Shown here: positions 1-7,416 of the stretch, piece by piece
Layout: the number at the start of each line of letters is the position of its first letter
Numbering within the stretch: the stretch's first letter is position 1
DNA from: Nitrospiraceae bacterium
Lineage (GTDB): Bacteria > Nitrospirota > Thermodesulfovibrionia > Thermodesulfovibrionales > UBA9159
Reading direction: 5' to 3'
Assembly (NCBI GenBank): GCA_003453735.1
Contig: DMNE01000216.1
Coordinates: forward strand, 4,986 to 20,555
DNA length: 15,570 nt
Made by a program: the position numbers and the translations under genes
The notes under the pieces: generated by a model
The model's input: the letters and a program-made list of their open reading frames with translations, nothing else
Told to the model about the DNA's origin: nothing
Database searches by the model: none

Positions 1-76
1 GTGGGGTTCAGGTTTTTATATTAATCCAACACTCCCGGAAGAAGCGGCAAAATTCATGCGAGAGGCAAAGATATAA
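1..76 (+). CDS. galT: C-terminal end of a GalT-like galactose-1-phosphate uridylyltransferase (partial)
   Basis: An open frame runs in from the left edge (first full codon at 2) to a TAA at 74-76. It encodes 24 residues beginning WGSGFYINPTLPEEAA. This resembles the extreme C-terminus of bacterial GalT-type uridylyltransferases (HIT-like superfamily), which commonly ends in a G-[FM]-Y-I-N-P-x-x-P-E-x-A-A segment. GalT exchanges UMP between UDP-glucose and galactose-1-phosphate. The enzyme's active site lies outside the window, so the call rests on the tail alone. The next gene is glycogen synthase, so a sugar-nucleotide enzyme here fits a carbohydrate-storage operon. Recognition is from memory of the family tail, not from a search. 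Confidence 0.55.
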   Translation, partial: WGSGFYINPTLPEEAAKFMREAKI

Positions 77-89
77 CTTGGAGATTGAC

Positions 90-158
90 ATGGGTAAGGT
101 GCGTGCTCAGCGACTGCTGATTCTTTTTCCTGTTATATTAGTGCAGGCCTCAGGATGA
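90..158 (+). CDS. possible 22-residue leader peptide overlapping the glgA start
   Basis: A short frame starts at ATG 90, six nt after a GGAG Shine-Dalgarno at 80-83. It ends at TGA 156-158, so the stop overlaps the glgA ATG (155-157) in an ATGA arrangement. The peptide is basic at its start (MGKVRAQR) and then hydrophobic (LLILFPVILVQ). The sequence before the glgA ATG carries only a weak AGG, so re-initiation by ribosomes leaving this frame could set glgA translation. The arrangement is seen directly; that the peptide is made, or that it regulates anything, is inference. A chance ORF in a 78-nt gap is possible. Confidence 0.35.
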   Translation: MGKVRAQRLLILFPVILVQASG

Positions 159-1609
159 AGATTCTCATTGCGGCCTCTGAAGCGGTACCCTATGCGAAGA
201 CCGGCGGCCTTGGTGACGTCATCGGCTCACTCCTGAAGGAATATGGAAAGATGCGGCCTCTTAAGGTATCTCTCATTCTTCCTCTTTACAGCTGGATACG
301 AGAGAACTTCCCCCTTATTGATACCGGTATATCGGTAAATATCCCTATAGGATCTGGTTGGTATGGAGGAAAGGTCTGGTCGCATGGATCATCGGTGTAT
401 TTTGTCGAATGTAATGAATTTTTCGACAGGCCCGAACTCTATGGAACCTCGCAGGGTGATTATCCTGACAACGCCAAACGGTTTGTTTTTTTCAGTAGGG
501 CCGTCCTTGAGACATGTATGGCAGCGGGATTGAAACCTGATGTTATTCATTGTAACGATTGGCAAACGGGCCTCATCCCCTTATATCGGAAGACATTTTA
601 CAACAACGACTTCTTTAGCGAGACCATAACCGTGCTGACCATCCACAATCTCGGCTATCAGGGTTTGTTTCGTGCTTCGGACCTAGTGCTCACCGGTCTT
701 GGCTCGGAGTGGTTTACCCCTGAAGGTATCGAATTTTATGGAAAAGTCAACTTCCTCAAGGGGGGCTTGTTAACTGCAGACATCCTGACGACGGTGAGCA
801 ACACATATGCGCAAGAGATACTCACGCCAGAATACGGATTCGGACTCGATGGGGTATTGAGAAAGCGCTCTTCTGACCTATTTGGCGTGTTAAATGGAAT
901 AGATACAGAAGAATGGGATCCCAGAAAAGATACCAATATCCCCACAAATTACGGGCTCTATGATATTGCAGGAAAAGTGGCGTGTAAGAAAAAGCTCATG
1001 CAAGAGTGTTTGCTGGAACCCGGCGACAGAAATGCACCCCTTGTCGCCATCGTTGGAAGACTATCGCAACAGAAAGGTCTCGATATCCTTATTGAAGCTG
1101 TGGATGACATCATCACGATGGGCGCGGGACTGGTTATATTCGGCAAGGGTGATGAAACGCTTCATGGACGGGTTCTCGAGATTGCCGAAAGACATAGGGG
1201 AACAGCCTTTGTGAAGATAGGGTACGACGAGTCCTTAGCACATCGCATTTATGCAGGAAGCGATATATTCCTCATGCCTTCACGGTATGAACCTTGCGGG
1301 CTCGGGCAACTGATTGCTATGAAGTATGGCACGATACCGGTTGCGAGAAAGACTGGGGGGCTTGCCGATACGATAACTGACTATGACCCCTCAACAGGCT
1401 ACAGCACAGGATTTTTGTTTGAAGAACATAGCGCATCAGCTCTGAGGAAGTGCATGAAACTAGCACTCTGTGTCTATGCGGAAAATAGGGGATGGAAGCA
1501 GATGATCTTGCGGGCAATGGAAATGGATTACTCATGGGAAACCTCCGCAACAAAGTACATAGAATTGTATACCAGGGCCCTAGAGGTAAAAAAGACCTTG
1601 AAGAGGTGA
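155..1609 (+). CDS. glgA: glycogen synthase GlgA (ADP-glucose type, GT5)
   Basis: The 484-residue product has the usual length for bacterial GlgA, which moves glucose from ADP-glucose to the non-reducing end of a growing alpha-1,4-glucan in the cytoplasm. The N-terminus carries the KTGGLGDV loop (Lys15), which binds ADP-glucose. The DVIHCNDWQT and TIHNLGYQG segments of the N-terminal Rossmann domain are present. So are NGIDTEEWDP at the domain hinge, VGRLSQQKG (start of the C-terminal GT-B domain) and SRYEPCGLGQL, with Glu379 matching the retaining-enzyme glutamate. The start is fixed by family alignment of MKILIAASEA. It follows a galT-like gene and overlaps the stop of a small frame. The kinase gene begins 1 nt after its stop, which suggests co-transcription. 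All key motifs are intact. Confidence 0.95.
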   Translation: MKILIAASEAVPYAKTGGLGDVIGSLLKEYGKMRPLKVSLILPLYSWIRENFPLIDTGISVNIPIGSGWYGGKVWSHGSSVYFVECNEFFDRPELYGTSQGDYPDNAKRFVFFSRAVLETCMAAGLKPDVIHCNDWQTGLIPLYRKTFYNNDFFSETITVLTIHNLGYQGLFRASDLVLTGLGSEWFTPEGIEFYGKVNFLKGGLLTADILTTVSNTYAQEILTPEYGFGLDGVLRKRSSDLFGVLNGIDTEEWDPRKDTNIPTNYGLYDIAGKVACKKKLMQECLLEPGDRNAPLVAIVGRLSQQKGLDILIEAVDDIITMGAGLVIFGKGDETLHGRVLEIAERHRGTAFVKIGYDESLAHRIYAGSDIFLMPSRYEPCGLGQLIAMKYGTIPVARKTGGLADTITDYDPSTGYSTGFLFEEHSASALRKCMKLALCVYAENRGWKQMILRAMEMDYSWETSATKYIELYTRALEVKKTLKR

Positions 1610-1610
1610 T

Positions 1611-4600
1611 ATGACCATCAAGACAAAACTAAAAGTCTTTGTAGTGTTCTTTCTTTTGGTGTCTTTGGCGTTCGCCTCGGGCAGTCTCGTTATCTTCGAC
1701 CGCCTGAACAGCAACTTAGTAGTGCTCAGGTCATCCGTTGAAGAACACAGACTCTGCAACGATCTGGAGTCATCCATTGAGAACCTTTTAAAGGCTGCAA
1801 AACAGTGGGCGATTACCGGTGATAAGAAATTCAAGGAAAGGTATCGTGATGCTCTCAATGATATTGATACGGATTTCATGAAGCTCCGCGAAGCGGCAAA
1901 AGACAAGGTAGCCATCGAAGCTGTGAGGGTGGATTTTGAGGCACTCAAAGAAGTCGCTCATACGGTGATGCTCGTTGAAAAACCAGTAGGAAACATGGAT
2001 GCCATTTTTGCGTTGCGCAGACTCGAGGCGAGCGAATCAGAGTTACAGAAGGGATTGAAGGCGATGTACCAGAAATCTCTCAAGGAAGTTTCCGATGCCG
2101 GCAGCAAGGAGAAGATAATTCAGCAAGAAGTGATGTATTATCTTACGCTTCTCCTGGGCATCAGTTTTCTTGCATTTGTGTTCCTTGCTTTCTTTATACG
2201 AAGGATGATCGCCGTACCCTTCCATGATATGTTGACGGCAACAGACAAGATAATTTCCGGCAACCTCAACTATCGGATTTCCTCGAAGAGAAGCGATGAA
2301 TTCGGCATCATTGCTAACCGTTTTGATACCATGGTTGAAAAATTACAGAGTATCAGCGAGGAGAATGAAGATCTGTATCTTTCCACAAAGAACCAGCTGC
2401 AGAAACTGAGGGCGATGTATGAGCTCGCAAAGGCTATCACTTCGACCCTTGATCTCCATGAACTCTTGAGCAAGATGACCGAAGAGGCTACGAGGTTGTT
2501 TCATGCCAAGGGTTGTGTGATTCGGTTGATCGAGGACAATAAATTGGTTGTGAAGGCCTCATTCGGCGTACCAAAGGAGGTCGAGGGCATGCTGACACTC
2601 CCCATAGGCGAAGGGCTACCTGGAAAGGTAGCCAGTGAGGGAAGGGCGATTCTTGTGGAAGACTTCGCGGCGCTGTCCCCTGAATGGAAGATACCGCATC
2701 TGGATGCAACGTCCGCAATGAATGTGCCTCTGAAGGTCGGCTCTACTGTTATTGGCACCTTTGCCCTCTACGACAAAATGGTATCCGGTGGAAAGATAAT
2801 CCCCTTTTCCGGTGATGACCTTGGCACAGCGGAAGGGTTTGCCTCTCTATCGGCTATCGCTATTGAGAAAGCGAAAATGTTTGGGGCGGAACTCATGAAG
2901 GAACAGCAAGCCATCGAGGCGAAAAGGAAGCTGGACGCCCTTTTTGAGAGTGTGCAGGGCGGGATTATAAGCCTAAGTAAGGATTACATGATTACCTCGG
3001 TAAATAAGTTCGTTGAGAGATGGGCTGGGATTCAGGCGGATGACATGGTGGGGAAAAACTGCGTGGAAGTCTTTCATGGGAGAAAAGGTATCTGTCCTCA
3101 CTGCGTTGCCCAGGTAACCTGCGAGACCGGTGAGATCAATACCATAACTCAAGTGAGCGGGCTGAACTACGCTGAGCTGCAATCATATCCGATTAAAGAT
3201 GAGGAGGGTAATATCACTGAATGCGTCGTCTATATCCAAGACATTACCGATAAGGTTCTCTATCAAGAGGAAATGCTCGCTCTTTACAAAGAAGGCACCC
3301 AGACAAAGGAATACCTTGAGAGTCTCATAGAGAACTCTGCCGACGCAATTGTGACCTCTGACCTCAACGGAATCATCACCTCATGGAATCAGGGTGCTGA
3401 GCGGATATATGGTTTTAGCGAGACGGAAGCAGTGGGGATACTACTGCCGTTCGTGCCAGATTTTTTGAAAGAGGTGGAGAGACAGTATACGGAAAGGGTC
3501 AGGAACGGCGAAGTGCTTAAAGATATCGAAGCTGTGCGGCAAAGGGCAGACGGCTCAATTATAGCGGTGAGTCTAACGCTTTCGCCCATAAAGGACGCGT
3601 CAGGAGAGATCATCGGCATAAGTGGAATATCCAGAGATATTTCAGAAAAGAAGCGGGTAGAGAAGGAATTGATCAGGAAAAACCATGAACTCTCGAGGCT
3701 CTTTTTTATCAGTTCGGCGATGCGTAGCACCCTCGAACTTGATCGCCTCTTGCGGATGATATTAACTGCTGTAACTATGGGAGAAGGACTCGGGTTTAAC
3801 CGTGCGGTACTTTTCCTAGTTGATGAGGAGAAGAATATCCTCAAGGGCGCCATGGGTGTGGGTCCTGCCAGTTATGAAGAGGCTGGAAACATCTGGGAAA
3901 GACTTTATATCGAAAAGCGGACTCTTAAGGATGTGATGCAGGAGATAGAGACGGGGGCGCTGCGGAAAGATTCTTTTCTCGACAGACTGAGTGTGGGCAT
4001 AGAGATTCCCATTGAGAGCAACTGCGTCTTGGCCTATTCGGTAAGAGAGAAGAGGCCGTTCAATGTGGTTGATGTCAAGAACGAGCCTCTCGCAGACCTG
4101 GTCCTCATCCAACAACTCGGAACAGAGGCGTATGCCGCCATCCCCCTGATATCGAGAGATAAGGTCATCGGTGTGCTATGGGTTGATAATCTCTACAACA
4201 AGAGACCAATAACCGATGAAGACATGCAATTTCTGAGCGCCTTTTCGAATCAGGTGGCGGCTGCAATTGAAAGCGCGAAACTTTTTGAAAAGGTCTCCTT
4301 CGCAGAGGCTGAACTAGAGAATATCTTCAGGTCCATATCGGATATGGTCTACTTTACCGATATGAATTATACCATCAAAAGCATCAATAAAGCAGTTGCA
4401 GAAAGGTTTGGCATGCCTGAAAAAGATATCGTCGGTAAAAAATGCTACGAGATCTTTCACGGCATGAATGAGCCCTGGCGGGAATGTCCACATCAGAAGA
4501 CAATCATGGCGCAGACAGCTTCTGTCGAAGAAATCGAAGATCCCCATTTAGGGGGATATTTCCTCACATCCACTTCGCCCATATTCGATACATCAGGCAA

Positions 4601-5333
4601 GTTTATGGGGACAGTGCATATCGTCAGGGACATCACTGAGATAAAGCAGATCCAAGAGAGATTGGCCACCTCTGAGAGAATGGCTGCCCTTGGAGAAGTG
4701 GCGGCAAAGGTCGCCCACGAAATCAGGAACCCGCTGGTGTCAGTCGGTGGATTTGCCCAGAGGCTCGAGAGCAAGCTTGACGGCAATCTCAAGGAGTACG
4801 CAACGATAATCATCAATGAGGTGAGAAGGCTCGAGGCGATACTGAAAGACATACTTGGTTTTGTCCGGGAGGTGAGGTTATCCAAGACAACAGTGAGTAT
4901 CAACGAAATTGTCAGCGAGATCTTTTCCCTCGTCGAATCCGAGCTTGCTGACAGAAGCATTCATCTGAAGACCAGCCTGGGGGACATTGCAACGACGCTG
5001 TTGGATCCTGACCGGGTAAAGGAGGCCTTCCTGAATATTATGAACAATGCAATTCAGGCCGTCGGGATGGAAGGTGAGATCACCGTTAAAACGTATCAAT
5101 GGAACGGGTATGTTGTGGCGGAGGTGAATGATACGGGATCGGGTATTGAGGAGAAAGACCTGCCGTTCATCTTTGATCCCTTCTATACGACAAAGCCGAC
5201 AGGCACTGGTTTGGGTCTTGCCATAACACGCAGGATAGTCGAAGAACACAGAGGAAGGATAGAGGTAAAGAGTAAAATGGGAGAGGGTACGACTATAAAA
5301 GTTTTCTTACCAAAGAGAAAGGAGGGATTATGA
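1611..5333 (+). CDS. membrane-anchored multi-sensor hybrid-free histidine kinase (HAMP-GAF-PAS-PAS-GAF-PAS-HisKA-HATPase)
   Basis: A 1240-residue sensor kinase. Membrane segments lie at about 9-29 and 174-196, bracketing a roughly 145-residue extracytoplasmic helical sensor. A HAMP linker follows (197-249), then GAF (268-425), PAS (441-550), PAS (568-690), GAF (694-895) and PAS (901-1015). The HisKA domain has AHEIRNPL with phospho-accepting His1036. The HATPase_c domain has Asn1145/Asn1146 (N box), DTGSGI (Asp1174), FDPFYTT and GTGLGL. Two PAS domains carry a Cys-x3-FHG motif with more cysteines: Cys484, 495, 498 and 504 in the first, Cys945 and 959 in the third. GAGGTG over the glgA stop is its Shine-Dalgarno. 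It overlaps the receiver gene by 4 nt, so the next protein is its likely phosphate acceptor. The signal sensed is unknown; no receiver domain is fused. Confidence 0.93.
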   Translation: MTIKTKLKVFVVFFLLVSLAFASGSLVIFDRLNSNLVVLRSSVEEHRLCNDLESSIENLLKAAKQWAITGDKKFKERYRDALNDIDTDFMKLREAAKDKVAIEAVRVDFEALKEVAHTVMLVEKPVGNMDAIFALRRLEASESELQKGLKAMYQKSLKEVSDAGSKEKIIQQEVMYYLTLLLGISFLAFVFLAFFIRRMIAVPFHDMLTATDKIISGNLNYRISSKRSDEFGIIANRFDTMVEKLQSISEENEDLYLSTKNQLQKLRAMYELAKAITSTLDLHELLSKMTEEATRLFHAKGCVIRLIEDNKLVVKASFGVPKEVEGMLTLPIGEGLPGKVASEGRAILVEDFAALSPEWKIPHLDATSAMNVPLKVGSTVIGTFALYDKMVSGGKIIPFSGDDLGTAEGFASLSAIAIEKAKMFGAELMKEQQAIEAKRKLDALFESVQGGIISLSKDYMITSVNKFVERWAGIQADDMVGKNCVEVFHGRKGICPHCVAQVTCETGEINTITQVSGLNYAELQSYPIKDEEGNITECVVYIQDITDKVLYQEEMLALYKEGTQTKEYLESLIENSADAIVTSDLNGIITSWNQGAERIYGFSETEAVGILLPFVPDFLKEVERQYTERVRNGEVLKDIEAVRQRADGSIIAVSLTLSPIKDASGEIIGISGISRDISEKKRVEKELIRKNHELSRLFFISSAMRSTLELDRLLRMILTAVTMGEGLGFNRAVLFLVDEEKNILKGAMGVGPASYEEAGNIWERLYIEKRTLKDVMQEIETGALRKDSFLDRLSVGIEIPIESNCVLAYSVREKRPFNVVDVKNEPLADLVLIQQLGTEAYAAIPLISRDKVIGVLWVDNLYNKRPITDEDMQFLSAFSNQVAAAIESAKLFEKVSFAEAELENIFRSISDMVYFTDMNYTIKSINKAVAERFGMPEKDIVGKKCYEIFHGMNEPWRECPHQKTIMAQTASVEEIEDPHLGGYFLTSTSPIFDTSGKFMGTVHIVRDITEIKQIQERLATSERMAALGEVAAKVAHEIRNPLVSVGGFAQRLESKLDGNLKEYATIIINEVRRLEAILKDILGFVREVRLSKTTVSINEIVSEIFSLVESELADRSIHLKTSLGDIATTLLDPDRVKEAFLNIMNNAIQAVGMEGEITVKTYQWNGYVVAEVNDTGSGIEEKDLPFIFDPFYTTKPTGTGLGLAITRRIVEEHRGRIEVKSKMGEGTTIKVFLPKRKEGL

Positions 5334-5680
5334 AAATACTGATCGTAGACGATGACCAGCACATCCGAAGACTTTACAAGGAGGAACTGGAGGACGAGGG
5401 ATACGAGGTCGTTGCGGCAGCCACAGGAAACGAAGCGATCGAGTTGTTTGAGAAGGAGAATCCCGATCTTGTGACGCTCGACATCCTCATGCCCGATGTA
5501 GACGGGATAAAGCTCCTGAGACAGATGAAGGAGAAGAAGCCCAGGATACCCATAATCATGTCCACGGCGTACGATTACCGCGATGACTTTGCTGTCTGGG
5601 CCTCCGAGGCGTATATCGTCAAATCCGCAGAACTGGCAGAGCTGAAAGCAACCATAAAAAAGCTCCTGAGCAAAAAGTGA
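5330..5680 (+). CDS. single-domain response regulator (receiver only)
   Basis: The 116-residue protein is one CheY-like receiver with no output domain. The acidic pocket DDD (7-9), phospho-acceptor Asp51 in TLDILMPDVDG, Thr79 in the MSTAY strand end and Lys98 are in place. The residue after Lys98 is Ser, where most receivers have Pro (KP). The ATG lies in an ATGA overlap with the kinase stop and has a strong AAGGAGGGA Shine-Dalgarno, so its translation is probably coupled to the kinase. Without an output domain it must act through protein contacts, as a CheY- or Spo0F-type shuttle, or as a phosphate sink. The target is not visible here; the next gene is an RNA methyltransferase, which is not a usual partner. 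Confidence 0.92.
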   Translation: MKILIVDDDQHIRRLYKEELEDEGYEVVAAATGNEAIELFEKENPDLVTLDILMPDVDGIKLLRQMKEKKPRIPIIMSTAYDYRDDFAVWASEAYIVKSAELAELKATIKKLLSKK

Positions 5681-6912
5681 TGCTCCAGACGATCAAGGCT
5701 GAATCACCTGTCTATGGCGGGTATGTGATCGGAAGGGATGGCAAGATCGTATTTATCAAAGGCGCTATCCCAGGTGAACTTGTAGAGGTTTCCTTCGAGG
5801 AGAAGAAAAGAGACTACTGCCTGGCCTCCGTCAAGACCATTCTTGAACCTTCTCCGTTCAGGAGGCAGCCACCGTGTAAAGTGTTCGGCATGTGCGGTGG
5901 CTGTCAGCTGCAATTTGTGGAGTACGAAAGACAGATATCTCTAAAGGAAGAGATCATTCTTGACACCATGAGACGCATTGGAGGCGTGGACGTACAATTG
6001 ATGTCGTCATTGACGGAGGAAGAATTTCGCTATAGGCACAGAATTCAGTTTAAGATTTCTCGGCAAGGAGAGATCGGTTTCTACCGGGAGGGAACGAGAG
6101 AGGTCATCGCCGTCGATGAATGCCCTGTTTCGGTCGATAAAATAAACCATGTTCTGCAAGGATTAAAGACCCTTGACCTTAGAGGCGTCAAGGAAATACA
6201 GGTCATCGCAGGCGATACGGTGGCGGTTCTCATAAAAGGGAAGAGCTCAGAAGCTCTCGACCAACGGCTCTTGGATATTGGCATATCAGGTATCGCACTT
6301 GAAAATGGCGAATCGCTGGGAAAAGATTTTATTACCCTTGATCTGAACGGGCTGAAATACACGGTCACCCCCTGGAGTTTTTTCCAGAGCCATTGGCATC
6401 TCAATACAAAAGTGGTGGACGCTGTGATAAAAACACTCGGATTCCTTGGGGAGAAAAGAATCCTCGACCTCTATTCGGGAGCCGGGAACTTCTCTTTGCC
6501 GTTGTCCAGGGATGCCTTAGAGGTGGTTGCCATTGAGGAAAATGAGCATGCGATTGAGGATGCACAAAGGAACGCCTCACTGAATGGAATAAAAAACTGC
6601 AGGTTTATTCCGACATCGGTGGAGAAGATATTGAAAGACAAAAAGAAACACAGGGGTGCTGCCCTTTTCGGGGATGCCCGGTATGATATCGTCGTTGTCG
6701 ATCCCCCCCGGCCTGGGTTACCAAGTGACTGCCTCCAAAAGCTTATGGAGATTGAGAGTAAGACGATTGTCTACGTATCCTGTAATCCGGCTACTTTTGC
6801 AAGGGACGTAAGAAAGATGAGGGAGAAGTATGAGATAGAATCTCTCCACCTTATTGATTTTTTCCCGAATACCTATCATATTGAGTCCCTCGCGATTCTA
6901 AGTCTGAAATGA
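5677..6912 (+). CDS. rlmD: TRAM-domain Fe-S 23S rRNA (uracil-5-)-methyltransferase, RlmD/RumA family
   Basis: This enzyme would transfer a methyl group from S-adenosylmethionine to C5 of a uracil in rRNA (or tRNA). Numbering from GTG 5677, a TRAM RNA-binding domain covers about 8-60. Four cysteines (67, 73, 76 and 149) match the [4Fe-4S] ligands of RumA/RlmD. The SAM-binding LDLYSGAGNFSL, the VDPPRPGLP motif and the catalytic-Cys segment YVSCNPATFARD (Cys369) follow. At 411 residues it is family-sized and complete. The start is either GTG 5677 (GTGA overlap with the receiver stop) or ATG 5680 (TGATG overlap); I cannot choose between them, and neither has a strong Shine-Dalgarno, which favours coupled translation. 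RlmC/RlmCD or a tRNA m5U54 enzyme are alternatives within the family. Confidence 0.88.
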   Translation: MMLQTIKAESPVYGGYVIGRDGKIVFIKGAIPGELVEVSFEEKKRDYCLASVKTILEPSPFRRQPPCKVFGMCGGCQLQFVEYERQISLKEEIILDTMRRIGGVDVQLMSSLTEEEFRYRHRIQFKISRQGEIGFYREGTREVIAVDECPVSVDKINHVLQGLKTLDLRGVKEIQVIAGDTVAVLIKGKSSEALDQRLLDIGISGIALENGESLGKDFITLDLNGLKYTVTPWSFFQSHWHLNTKVVDAVIKTLGFLGEKRILDLYSGAGNFSLPLSRDALEVVAIEENEHAIEDAQRNASLNGIKNCRFIPTSVEKILKDKKKHRGAALFGDARYDIVVVDPPRPGLPSDCLQKLMEIESKTIVYVSCNPATFARDVRKMREKYEIESLHLIDFFPNTYHIESLAILSLK

Positions 6913-6928
6913 AAAAGGACAAGACAAA

Positions 6929-7378
6929 ATGAAGGAGGGGATTCTCGCTTCGAATGAGCAATCAAGAAACGTTCACAGAGGTTTGTATCACTATGCTGAA
7001 GGTGCATATATAATTGTTGATGGTGGTATCATCAATTCCATTGATACGCTTACGAAAGATATTAACCGCCTGCATATAGCCGCCACATGGAGAGACCTCA
7101 TCAGCCTCTCCGTATGGAAGGAAGATCCAAAGACAGGTGATCTCTTTGTTCTCCTCAAGAAGATTGGAATCAGAACAGAGGAGTTGCTTCTTTTCAAGGA
7201 TTCCGACATCGGGGATCTGTTGCCCTGGCTTTATTATGGCAAACGGTTTGAAGTACTCAGAAAGATATGCCGCACTGCAACAGTGAATGTTGAGAACCAT
7301 ATGTCCAGGAACGATATCCGTGTTTGCTGTCACCTCACCTCAGAGGAACCGCATTGCATAATTGCCAGCAGTCTTTGA
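6929..7378 (+). CDS. unrecognised 149-residue soluble protein upstream of the MoeA fusion
   Basis: I do not recognise this protein. It starts at ATG 6929, 16 nt after the methyltransferase stop, with an AGGA-type ribosome site. There is no signal peptide or membrane segment. The middle (HIAATWRDLISLSVWKEDP, then LFVLLKKIGIRTEELLLF) looks like a compact alpha/beta fold. The last third is rich in Cys and His (residues about 112-145: one Cys, then HM, CCH and HC), which could bind a metal. The MoeA fusion begins 38 nt downstream on the same strand, so a role linked to that cofactor unit is possible but unproven. Codon use and gene density match the neighbours, which supports a real gene. Confidence 0.65.
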   Translation: MKEGILASNEQSRNVHRGLYHYAEGAYIIVDGGIINSIDTLTKDINRLHIAATWRDLISLSVWKEDPKTGDLFVLLKKIGIRTEELLLFKDSDIGDLLPWLYYGKRFEVLRKICRTATVNVENHMSRNDIRVCCHLTSEEPHCIIASSL

Positions 7379-7416
7379 AAATGCTGAACGTCTCCGTGAG
7401 AGATGGGAGTTAGGGA

